A stretch of DNA of 5,804 bases from Pseudomonadota bacterium (GTDB taxonomy: Bacteria; Pseudomonadota; Alphaproteobacteria; Sphingomonadales; Sphingomonadaceae): assembly GCA_023386135.1 (NCBI GenBank), contig JAEWKG010000312.1, forward strand, positions 1 through 5,804, read 5' to 3'. The position numbers and the translations under genes are program-made. Under the pieces are notes generated by a model. The model was not told the DNA's origin. It worked only from the letters and a program-made list of their open reading frames with translations, and made no database searches. Shown piece after piece: positions 1-5,616 of this stretch (positions within the stretch are counted from its first letter, which is position 1; every line of letters begins with the position of its first letter).

Positions 1-66
1 ATGATGCCTTATTTCGGCCATAATTCAAGCGGCATCGATTTGGGCGATCGAGGAGCGTGGGGATAG
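1..66 (+). other. Possible short or truncated reading frame upstream of parC (doubtful)
   Basis: An open frame runs from the window edge to a TAG at 64-66. It reads as 21 residues beginning Met-Met-Pro-Tyr-Phe-Gly and ending Asp-Arg-Gly-Ala-Trp-Gly. It could be the C-terminal end of a plus-strand gene that starts outside the window, or chance. Against a real gene: the stretch is more AT-rich than the rest, only about half of its third codon positions are G or C (parC is far higher), and no ribosome binding site can be seen because the window starts at the ATG. I do not recognise the peptide. The AT-rich composition would also suit a promoter region for parC. Confidence 0.2.
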
Positions 67-84
67 TCGCGCGTTCCGGCGTTG

Positions 85-110
85 AGCGGCGGGCGCCGGC
101 GCTGCTAGGG
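85..110 (+). promoter_or_regulatory. Leader hairpin abutting the parC ribosome binding site
   Basis: AGCGGCG at 85-91 can pair with CGCTGCT at 100-106 (seven pairs, one of them G-U) around an 8-base loop, GGCGCCGG, which contains a self-complementary GGCGCC. The stem ends directly before AGGG at 107-110. That AGGG lies 8 bases from the parC ATG and is the best ribosome-binding candidate. The hairpin could affect access to the site, but GC-rich DNA yields such stems by chance, so a regulatory role is only an inference. Confidence 0.25.
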
Positions 111-118
111 CGGCGCGC

Positions 119-2419
119 ATGGCCGACATCATCGACGCCGAGAAAGACCCGTTCGACGCGATCGTCGACGCCCCGTTCGACAGTGCGCTGTCGGAACGGT
201 ACCTCGTCTACGCGCTCTCCACGATCACCGCGCGCTCGCTGCCGGACCTGCGCGACGGTTTGAAGCCGGTGCACCGCCGCTTGCTGTGGGCGATGCGGCA
301 GTTGCGGCTCGATCCGACGCAGGCGTTCAAGAAGTCCGCCCGCGTGGTCGGCGACGTGATCGGCAAGTACCACCCGCACGGCGATGCGTCCGTCTATGAC
401 GCGATGGTCCGCCTCGCGCAGGATTTCTCGCTCCGCTATCCGCTGGTCGAGGGGCAGGGCAACTTCGGCAACATCGACGGCGATAACGCTGCCGCCTACC
501 GCTACACCGAGGCCCGCCTGACCCGCACGGCGCTGCTGCTCATGCAGGGGCTCGACGAAGGCACCGTCGACTTCGTCCCCACCTACAACGGGGAAGAGGA
601 AGAGCCCGAAATCTTCCCCGGCCTGTTCCCCAACCTGCTCGCCAACGGCGCCAGCGGGATCGCGGTGGGCATGGCGACCAACATCCCGAGCCACAACGTG
701 GCCGAAGTGCTCGACGCCGCGCTAGAGCTGATCGACAACCCGCATGCCGAGCACGCGCGGCTGATGGAGCTGTTCCACGGGCCGGACTTCGCCACCGGCG
801 GGCTGGTGGTGGACAGCCCCGAGGTGGTCTCGGCCGCTTACGAGACCGGGCGCGGCAGTTTCCGCATGCGCGCGCGCTTCCACGCCGCCGAGGCCGGCAG
901 CGAGGCCGACCGTGACGCCGGCATCGAGCGGCTGGGCGGCGGGCAGTGGCAACTGGTGGTCAGCGAAATCCCCTACCAGGTGCCCAAGGGCAAGCTGATC
1001 GAGCAGGTCGCGCAGCTGATTGCCGACCGCAAGCTGCCGATCCTGGAGGACGTGCGCGACGAGAGCGACGAGGCGATCCGCATCGTCTTCGTGCCCAAGA
1101 GCCGCAACGTCGATCCCGAGCTGCTCAAGGAATCGCTCTACAAGCTGACCGACCTGGAAACGCGGTTCGGGCTCAACCTCAACGTCCTCGACGCGCAGCC
1201 CGGCACCGGACGTACGCCGATGGTGATGGGGCTGAAGGAGGTTCTCCTCCACTGGATCGCCAGCCAAATCGACATCCTCCAGCGCCGCAGCCGCCACCGG
1301 CTGGACCAGATCGCCAAGCGGCTGGAGCTGGTCGAAGGCTACATCATCGCCTTCCTCAACCTCGACCGGATCATCGAGATCATCCGCACCGAGGACGAGC
1401 CCAAGCCGGTGATGATGGCCGAGTTCGAGCTCACCGATCGGCAGGCCGAGGCGATCCTCAACATGCGGTTGCGGTCCTTGCGCAAGCTGGAGGAGATGGA
1501 GCTTCGCCGCGAGCGCGACGAGCTGCTGAAGGAGCAGGACGACCTCTCCAAGCTGCTCGAAAGCCCGGCGCGCCAGCGCACGCGGCTGAAGCGCGATCTC
1601 GCGGGCTTGCGCAAGGAATACGCCGAGGACACGCCGCTCGGCCGCCGCCGGACGACGATCGCCGAGGCCGCGCCGACCGTCGAGTACGATCCCTCGGCGA
1701 TGATCGAGAAGGAGCCGGTGACGGTGATCCTGTCGCAGCGCGGCTGGATTCGCGCGGCGCGCGGGCACCTGCCGCTGGAGCAGGACTGGAAGTTCAAGGA
1801 AGGCGACGGGCCGGCGTTCGCGCTCCACGCGCAGACTACCGACAAGCTGTTGCTCGCGGCCGACGATGGGCGGTTCTACTCGCTCGGCGCGGACAAGCTG
1901 CCCGGCGCGCGCGGCTTAGGAGAGCCGCTGCGCACGATGATCGACATCGATCCCGAGGCCGCGATCGTCGCGGCCCTGGTGCATCGGCCCAAGGGGCAGC
2001 TGCTGCTGGCGGCGACCAGCGGCAAGGGCTTCGCGGCCGAAACCGACGAGCTGCTCGCCGAGACCCGCAAGGGGCGCCAGGTGGTCAACCTCAAGCCGGG
2101 GCAGAAGGTTGCGGTGGTGCGCGAGATCGCGACCGCGCACGACCACGTCGCGGTGGTGGGCGACAACCGCAAGCTGGTGGTCTTCAACCTCGAGGAAGTG
2201 CCGATCCTCGCGCGTGGCTCGGGCGTCACGCTCCAGCGTTACCGCGACGGCGGGCTGAGCGATGCGATCACCTTCACTCTGGCCGAAGGGCTGAGCTGGG
2301 CGATGGGCGGCGAAACCGGCCGCACCCGCACCGAGGAAGAGGTGTGGCAGTGGAAGGTCGCCCGCGGTGCCGCCGGCCGCATGCCGCCGCGCGGCTTTCC
2401 CAAGGACAACAAGTTCTGA
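119..2419 (+). CDS. parC: DNA topoisomerase IV subunit A
   Basis: ParC is the DNA-cleaving subunit of topoisomerase IV (ParC2ParE2), which unlinks daughter chromosomes and relaxes supercoils. The 766-residue protein is complete and near the usual length (about 750). The winged-helix cleavage domain carries the HPHGD segment at 85-89 and the catalytic tyrosine Tyr129 within AAAYRYTEARLT. The tower follows, with GLFPNLLANGASGIAVGMAT at 168-187. The LTDRQAEAILNMRLRSL block at 438-454 and a charged coiled-coil at about 457-502 mark the C-gate. From about 531 a beta-pinwheel-like C-terminal domain follows. It has only a degenerate GyrA-box-like TRKGRQ at 649-654, not the canonical QRRGGKG, which favours ParC over GyrA. 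A segment of about 20 residues near 254-276 is extra relative to E. coli ParC and probably lineage-specific. At the quinolone-contact positions the protein has Ala90 (Ser in E. coli) and Asp94. The ATG at 119 is preceded by AGGG and gives the N-terminus expected for sphingomonad ParC. Confidence 0.97.
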   Translation: MADIIDAEKDPFDAIVDAPFDSALSERYLVYALSTITARSLPDLRDGLKPVHRRLLWAMRQLRLDPTQAFKKSARVVGDVIGKYHPHGDASVYDAMVRLAQDFSLRYPLVEGQGNFGNIDGDNAAAYRYTEARLTRTALLLMQGLDEGTVDFVPTYNGEEEEPEIFPGLFPNLLANGASGIAVGMATNIPSHNVAEVLDAALELIDNPHAEHARLMELFHGPDFATGGLVVDSPEVVSAAYETGRGSFRMRARFHAAEAGSEADRDAGIERLGGGQWQLVVSEIPYQVPKGKLIEQVAQLIADRKLPILEDVRDESDEAIRIVFVPKSRNVDPELLKESLYKLTDLETRFGLNLNVLDAQPGTGRTPMVMGLKEVLLHWIASQIDILQRRSRHRLDQIAKRLELVEGYIIAFLNLDRIIEIIRTEDEPKPVMMAEFELTDRQAEAILNMRLRSLRKLEEMELRRERDELLKEQDDLSKLLESPARQRTRLKRDLAGLRKEYAEDTPLGRRRTTIAEAAPTVEYDPSAMIEKEPVTVILSQRGWIRAARGHLPLEQDWKFKEGDGPAFALHAQTTDKLLLAADDGRFYSLGADKLPGARGLGEPLRTMIDIDPEAAIVAALVHRPKGQLLLAATSGKGFAAETDELLAETRKGRQVVNLKPGQKVAVVREIATAHDHVAVVGDNRKLVVFNLEEVPILARGSGVTLQRYRDGGLSDAITFTLAEGLSWAMGGETGRTRTEEEVWQWKVARGAAGRMPPRGFPKDNKF

Positions 2420-2430
2420 CGCTTTCCCGC

Positions 2431-2512
2431 GTCACCCCGGACCTGAGCCGGGGTCCCGCTTCCCTTTGGCGCCGCGCCACAAGCGCGACCCCGGCTCCGG
2501 GGCCGGGGTGAC
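2431..2512. repeat. Inverted pair of a dispersed REP-like palindrome; possible parC terminator
   Basis: Two copies of a unit of about 31 bp face each other, at 2431-2461 and 2481-2512. Both begin with GTCACCCCGG and continue to GAGCCGGGGTC, then a CGCTT-type end, when each is read inward. Each unit is itself palindromic (CCCCGG…CCGGGG). The whole 82 bp can fold into one long hairpin: the outer arms, then CGCTT 2457-2461 with AAGCG 2481-2485, then TGGCG 2467-2471 with CGCCA 2475-2479. It starts 11 bases after the parC stop. The unit resembles a repeat common in sphingomonad intergenic DNA (from memory, not searched). No T-run follows on either strand, so if it ends parC transcription it does not look like a standard intrinsic terminator. 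Confidence 0.8.
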
Positions 2513-2530
2513 GACGTTGTTTGGACGCGG

Positions 2531-2573
2531 AAATTAAGAGCGGGCCGCCGGCATGTTTGCCGACGACCCGCCC
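2531..2573 (-). terminator. Distal, duplicated intrinsic terminator
   Basis: This is the second copy of the stem-loop, with arms 2558-2571 and 2540-2553 (14 pairs including the same two G-U wobbles in minus-strand RNA), a 4-base loop, and the same T-rich tail at 2537-2531. The stem is slightly shorter than in the proximal copy because the outer A-T pair is lost (A2539 faces C2572). It would catch read-through from the first terminator and shield parC from antisense transcription. Confidence 0.6.
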
Positions 2574-2621
2574 GTCGCTCAAATTAAGAGCGGGCCGCCG
2601 GCATATTTGCCGACGACCCGC
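2531..2621. repeat. Tandem direct repeat, two 41-bp copies at 50-bp spacing
   Basis: Positions 2531-2571 and 2581-2621 are identical over 41 bases except for one change in the loop (G at 2555, A at 2605). The 9 bases after each copy are unrelated, so the duplication covers only the AT-rich start plus the stem-loop. Each copy is a terminator-like hairpin for the minus strand. The near identity suggests a recent duplication or maintenance by gene conversion. Confidence 0.95.
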
Positions 2622-2623
2622 TC
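2581..2623 (-). terminator. Proximal intrinsic terminator of the exported-protein gene
   Basis: On the minus strand this is a 16-base-pair stem (arms 2608-2623 and 2588-2603) with a 4-base loop, followed by TTAATTT at 2587-2581. Two positions pair as G-U in minus-strand RNA but would be C-A mismatches in plus-strand RNA. This points to the minus strand as the functional orientation. It lies about 40 bases downstream of the stop codon of the gene at 2664-3179. The U-tract is interrupted by two A residues, so efficiency may be moderate. Confidence 0.7.
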
Positions 2624-2628
2624 GCGAC

Positions 2629-2663
2629 CCGAAGGGCTCTTGAGGGGGGGTGAGCCGCTTCGG
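2629..2663 (-). other. C-rich-loop hairpin adjoining a stop codon
   Basis: CCGAAG 2629-2634 pairs with CTTCGG 2658-2663, and GGCTC 2635-2639 pairs with GAGCC 2652-2656, with one bulged base at 2657 and a 12-base loop. In minus-strand mRNA the loop is ACCCCCCCTCAA and the stem begins on the base right after the TAA stop of the exported-protein gene. No T-run follows. It may protect the mRNA 3' end or help the terminators that follow. Confidence 0.5.
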
Positions 2664-3179
2664 TTACTGGCTGCTGTTGCCCGCAGCGGCGGCCGCGGCC
2701 ACCTGTTCTGCGGTGAACAGTGCAATGAGTGCGCCGTTTGCATCGAGCGCGAAGTGTTCGCGCTTCAGCGCGACCGGGCCCGACGGGCTGTCGAGCACCA
2801 CCGCGTCGCCATCGACCGACTTGATTGTGCCGAGCGCCGCGCCTTTGGGCGAAACGACCGCGGCGCCGGCGACCAGCTTGGCATCGCGCGCGGTGTTCGC
2901 GGCGGCAACCTGCTGCGCCATCATCTCGTCGAGCTGGGCCTTGGTGACGGTGATCGTCGGGCCCTTGTCGCTCTTGCCGAACGCGCTTTCAGGCAGCGGC
3001 GCCTTGTAGGTACCGGTGTCGACCATGACCGTGCCCGCATCGACGCTGGCGACGGTGCCGACGGAAGTGCCGTCAGGGCCGTACACCGTGGCGCCGGTGG
3101 CGACTTGCGCGAGCGCGGCGGCGGGGATCGCGGCGGCGGCGAGGAACGTGGAAATGGCGGCAAGGCGGGTGAACTTCAT
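2664..3179 (-). CDS. Small exported protein with two PRC-barrel-like repeats, function unknown
   Basis: The 171-residue product starts with a clear Sec signal peptide: Lys2 and Arg5, a hydrophobic core, and an Ala22-Leu-Ala24 site with cleavage expected before Gln25. No cysteine follows, so it is not a lipoprotein and should be periplasmic or surface-exposed. The mature part is an internal duplication. Residues 26-90 and 102-163 share the pattern G-x-x-V-x-x-P-x-G-x-x-x-G-T-[VI]-x-S-V-D-[AG], then a V-x-[VL]-D strand, then L-x-x-x-x-F and T-x-x-Q-[LV]. This small-beta-barrel pattern recalls PRC-barrel domains, and similar sphingomonad proteins are often left as hypothetical. An Ala/Gln-rich linker at about 86-100 separates the copies, and an Ala-rich tail ends in NSSQ. 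A strong AAGGAG lies 5 bases before the ATG. It stands alone, convergent with parC and downstream of cca, and is followed by strong terminators. A catalytic role is not apparent; a structural or envelope role is a guess. Confidence 0.85.
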   Translation of the reverse strand: MKFTRLAAISTFLAAAAIPAAALAQVATGATVYGPDGTSVGTVASVDAGTVMVDTGTYKAPLPESAFGKSDKGPTITVTKAQLDEMMAQQVAAANTARDAKLVAGAAVVSPKGAALGTIKSVDGDAVVLDSPSGPVALKREHFALDANGALIALFTAEQVAAAAAAGNSSQ

Positions 3180-3275
3180 CTTGGCTCCTTGGGCTCTTCG
3201 CAGGTCGTGTAAAGCACCTAACGAAAGGTAGGCAAGACGGTTTAAGCCCGCTTCCTGAAGCCCAGATGAAGCGCC
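3180..3275. other. Spacer between cca and the exported-protein gene
   Basis: This 96-base gap between two minus-strand genes contains the ribosome binding site above and presumably a promoter, since it is less GC-rich than its surroundings. After the cca stop there is a weak stem, 3268-3273 with 3249-3254 (6 pairs, 13-base loop), without a T-run. I see no convincing terminator, so read-through from cca into the exported-protein gene is possible. Confidence 0.4.
3185..3190 (-). promoter_or_regulatory. Strong ribosome binding site of the exported-protein gene
   Basis: Minus-strand AAGGAG lies 5 bases from the ATG at 3179-3177. It is the best Shine-Dalgarno match in the window and fixes the start. 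It suggests high translation, in contrast to the weaker or overlapping starts of the neighbouring operon. Confidence 0.8.
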
Positions 3276-4454
3276 TCAGTCCCGCGCGGCGAGCTCGGCG
3301 TCGAGCAGCGCAAGCACGCGGTCGCGGCCGGGGAAGCCTTCGGCGATCCATCGCGCCTCGACCCCGCGCAGGATGCGCGCGACCTCGGGCCCGGCGGAGA
3401 CCCCGCGCGCGACGATCTCGCCGCCCTTGAGCGGCAGGTCCGGCGGATCCCAGCCGATGACCGGCGTCGGGTCGCTGTCACCCAGCAACAGGCGGGCGAG
3501 CGCGCATCGGGGACCTTCGCGATAGGCGAGCGCGCGCGGTTCGGCGTCGTCCTCTGGCGCACGCGCGGCGGCACAGGCGAGCCGGTCGCGCTGGCTGCGC
3601 GACAGCCGCAGGCGCGCCGCGACGCTCTCGGCGAGGGCGGGCACGGCGGGAATCAGCGCGGCGAGCCGACGGATCGCGTCGGGCTCGACGCCCGCGGCCC
3701 GCTCGGCGGCGATCAGGCGTTCGAGCGCCTCGATCTCGTGCTTGCAAGCCTCGGGCAGCACCACGGGTAGCACGCCCCGCTCGCGCATCCGCGCCACGGT
3801 CGCGGCCGGGTCGGGCAGGGCGAGGAGGTTCTGCAGCTCCCACCCCACGCGCTCGCGGCTGAGACCCTTGAGGCCGCTGGCAAGTTCGGCGCAGGCGTCC
3901 TCGGCCTCGACGTCGAGGTCCGAACCGAACCGCGCCTGGAAGCGGTAGTAGCGCAGGATGCGCAGGTAATCCTCGCGGATGCGCTCGCGGGCATCGCCGA
4001 TGAAACGGACGTGATGCGCTGCGAGGTCGGCCACGCCGCCGAAATAGTCGAAGACCTCCAACGTTGCCGGGTCGGCATAGAGCGCGTTGATGGTGAAGTC
4101 GCGGCGCGCGGCGTCCTCCCGCCATTCGGTCGCGAACGTCACGGTGGCGCGGCGGCCGTCGGTCTCGACATCCTTGCGCAGCGTGGTGATCTCGACGTTG
4201 CCGCCTTCGAGAATCGCGGTGACGGTGCCGTGGTCGATGCCGGTCGGGATGGTGCGGATGCCGGCATCCTCGAGGCGATTGATCACCTCCTCGGGCACCA
4301 GCGGGGTGGCGGCGTCGATGTCGCGCACCTCGCACCCCAGCAGCGTATCGCGCACCGCGCCGCCGACCCAGCGCGCGTTGCCGGCGCCGAGCGCGCCCAC
4401 CAGCACGGCGAGTTCGGGCCGTTTCGTCCACGCGGCGGGCGCCAGGCGGGTCAC
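3276..4454 (-). CDS. cca: CCA-adding tRNA nucleotidyltransferase (class II)
   Basis: The protein builds or repairs the 3'-terminal CCA of tRNAs from CTP and ATP without a template, in the cytoplasm. From a GTG at 4454 it is 392 residues. The class II nucleotidyltransferase head shows GGAVRD at 31-36 and the metal-binding Asp45 and Asp47 (RDID). EITTLRKD follows at 88-95, RRDFTINALY (ribose/catalytic motif) at 117-126, and the EDYLRILR helix at 161-168. After these comes an all-helical body with the neck region around GLSRERVGWELQNLL. A frame extending to 4574 exists but would add 40 Arg-rich residues read inside the upstream gene. The GTG that overlaps that gene's stop as GTGA is preferred, with GAGGTG just upstream as ribosome binding site. 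Bacterial poly(A) polymerases share this fold. The single class II enzyme of most Alphaproteobacteria is the CCA enzyme, so that is the likelier role. Confidence 0.93.
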   Translation of the reverse strand: MTRLAPAAWTKRPELAVLVGALGAGNARWVGGAVRDTLLGCEVRDIDAATPLVPEEVINRLEDAGIRTIPTGIDHGTVTAILEGGNVEITTLRKDVETDGRRATVTFATEWREDAARRDFTINALYADPATLEVFDYFGGVADLAAHHVRFIGDARERIREDYLRILRYYRFQARFGSDLDVEAEDACAELASGLKGLSRERVGWELQNLLALPDPAATVARMRERGVLPVVLPEACKHEIEALERLIAAERAAGVEPDAIRRLAALIPAVPALAESVAARLRLSRSQRDRLACAAARAPEDDAEPRALAYREGPRCALARLLLGDSDPTPVIGWDPPDLPLKGGEIVARGVSAGPEVARILRGVEARWIAEGFPGRDRVLALLDAELAARD

Positions 4455-5047
4455 CCGAACACCTCGGCCAGCGCCATCCGGCGCGACAGGTTGCCGATGA
4501 TCGCCGCGGTCACGCCCCAGATGCGGTGGCCTTGCCAGATGATCTCGAAATAAGTCCGCGGCGCGCCTTCCCACTCGACGGTGCGGGGCACGCGGTTGGC
4601 GGGATCGAGGATGAAGGCGAGCGGCGGCTCGAACCAGGCCGAGACCTCGGCCGGGTTGGGGGTGAGCGGAAGGTCGGGCGGCACCACCGCCAGCACCGGG
4701 GTGATGTCGTAGCCGGTGCGGGTGTGAAACGGATCGGAAGTGCCGATCACCTGCACGTCACGCGGGTGGATGCCGAGCTCCTCGTGCGCCTCGCGCAAGG
4801 CGGCGGCGACCGCGTCTTCGCCCGGATCGAGCTTGCCGCCGGGGAACGCGGCCTGCCCGGCGTGGGCGCGCATGGTTTCGGGGCGATGGGTGAGGATGAC
4901 GCCGGGCTCGGGCCGGTCGGTCACCGCGATCAGCACCGCGGCCGGGCGCAGCTCTCCGACGGGCGGGGCCATGGCATCGGCGAGGAGCTCTATCTCGCGC
5001 GCGTGTCCGGCCTCGAACACCGATGCGAGCCGGTCGAACAGCGTCAC
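4451..5047 (-). CDS. Nudix hydrolase, CoA pyrophosphatase type (NudL/Nudt7-like)
   Basis: This is a 198-residue cytoplasmic hydrolase with a perfect Nudix box at 71-93 (G71, E77, R85-E86, E89-E90, G92, I93). The acidic residues bind Mg2+ or Mn2+. Just before the box, LTHRPETMRAHAGQAAFPGG at 52-71 matches the extra signature of the CoA pyrophosphatase subgroup (L-T-x-R…L-R-x-H-x-G-x-x-x-F-P-G-G). Family members cleave coenzyme A or its thioesters to 3',5'-ADP and a 4'-phosphopantetheine product. Substrate is inferred from the signature only. The start is the GTG at 5047-5045, whose last two bases belong to the TGA of the DUF1285 gene. The longer frame to 5359 would overlap that gene by over 300 bases and gives Arg-rich noise. 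Its own TGA overlaps the cca start in the same way, so it is coupled on both sides. Confidence 0.93.
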   Translation of the reverse strand: MTLFDRLASVFEAGHAREIELLADAMAPPVGELRPAAVLIAVTDRPEPGVILTHRPETMRAHAGQAAFPGGKLDPGEDAVAAALREAHEELGIHPRDVQVIGTSDPFHTRTGYDITPVLAVVPPDLPLTPNPAEVSAWFEPPLAFILDPANRVPRTVEWEGAPRTYFEIIWQGHRIWGVTAAIIGNLSRRMALAEVFG

Positions 5048-5589
5048 GCGGGCACCAGCGAGAACGCTTCGCCCTGGCTCGTCACGCGCCAGTCGTCGCC
5101 ATGCGCCAGCGCGATCTGCGCGAGTTGCTCGTAGGTCGAACGGTTGAGCCGCGCCTCGCAGCCGCGCCGCACCGCGAGGTAAAGCGCCGGTGTCGCTGCA
5201 TCGCCGCGCGGCGTGAGCGGATGGTCGGGTCCGGCGATCACGATCTCGTCGGTGTTGAGCCGGAATGCGAGCGCGCCGTCCTTCTCGGTCACGTCGGTGG
5301 CGACGAACGCCGCGTCCTCGACCACGATCGACAGCTTCTGCACCGGCGTGACCAGCCAATGACCCTTGTCATCGCGCAGCAGCAGCGAGGCGAACGCACG
5401 CACCATCGCGGGGCGCGTGATCACACCGCCCTCGTGCAGCCAGGTGCCGTTGGCGCGGATTTCCATGTGGCTGTCGCCGATCCCGGCCGGCGCCCACTTC
5501 TCGACCGGCGGCAACTTGCGCGCGGCGACCGCCTCGGCCAGCTCGGCGAGCGACAGGGCGGCGATCTCGGGGGGCGGCTCGTAGGGCAT
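5044..5589 (-). CDS. DUF1285 family protein, function unknown
   Basis: This 181-residue soluble protein has no signal peptide or membrane segment. I assign it to DUF1285 (Pfam PF06938) from its characteristic blocks. These are KLPPVEKW at 25-32, GDSHMEI at 38-44, G-T-W-L-H-E-G at 48-54, R-P-A-M-V-R-A-F at 59-66, and LVTPVQKLSIVVEDAAF at 79-95. As I recall, solved members show a new fold with repeated motifs and an only tentative role in signalling. The ATG at 5589 gives the usual MPYEPPPE start of the family, although no clear ribosome binding site precedes it. Translation may depend on coupling with the GNAT gene, whose stop is 27 bases upstream. Its TGA overlaps the GTG of the Nudix gene. 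This DUF1285, Nudix, cca order recurs in Alphaproteobacteria, suggesting a link to CoA or RNA maintenance that has not been proved. Confidence 0.88.
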   Translation of the reverse strand: MPYEPPPEIAALSLAELAEAVAARKLPPVEKWAPAGIGDSHMEIRANGTWLHEGGVITRPAMVRAFASLLLRDDKGHWLVTPVQKLSIVVEDAAFVATDVTEKDGALAFRLNTDEIVIAGPDHPLTPRGDAATPALYLAVRRGCEARLNRSTYEQLAQIALAHGDDWRVTSQGEAFSLVPA

Positions 5590-5616
5590 CGTCGGCGAGG
5601 CGATGCCAGATGCGGG

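Noticed and set aside
40..67. Possible parC promoter (TTGGGC at 40-45, GATAGT at 62-67)
   Set aside because: The match is 3 of 6 and 4 of 6 with a 16-base spacer, which is within what chance gives here.
722..1828. Long minus-strand frame of 368 codons opposite parC
   Set aside because: It mirrors parC codons, with Leu/Val/Asp/Gln-rich low-complexity content, no motifs and no ribosome binding site. It is a shadow of parC.
946..2511. Long plus-strand frame of 521 codons inside parC
   Set aside because: It is out of frame with the certain parC gene, rich in Arg, Gly, Ala and Pro, and shows no recognisable motif. This is typical of high-GC shadow frames.
2553..3212. Plus-strand frame of 219 codons opposite the exported-protein gene
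   Set aside because: The minus-strand gene has a signal peptide, a strong ribosome binding site and internal repeats. The plus frame starts inside the terminator repeat and is Arg/Gly-rich.
3208..3235. Possible minus-strand promoter for the exported-protein gene (TTGCCT at 3235-3230, TTTACA at 3213-3208, 16-base spacer)
   Set aside because: The -35 matches 4 of 6 and the -10 only 3 of 6 consensus bases. The position is sensible, but the match is too weak to list as a feature.
3249..3273. Possible cca terminator
   Set aside because: Only six pairs with a 13-base loop and no T-run after the stem.
3478..4431. Minus-strand frame of 317 codons overlapping cca
   Set aside because: It is extremely Arg-rich and out of frame with cca, which has all its catalytic motifs in the other frame.
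4455..4574. Upstream extension of cca to 4574
   Set aside because: The extra 40 residues are read out of frame through the end of the Nudix gene and are not similar to CCA enzymes. The GTGA-overlapping start gives a normal N-terminus.
5048..5359. Upstream extension of the Nudix gene to 5359
   Set aside because: It would overlap the DUF1285 gene by over 300 bases and encodes Arg-rich sequence. The GTG at 5047 gives a normal-length CoA pyrophosphatase.
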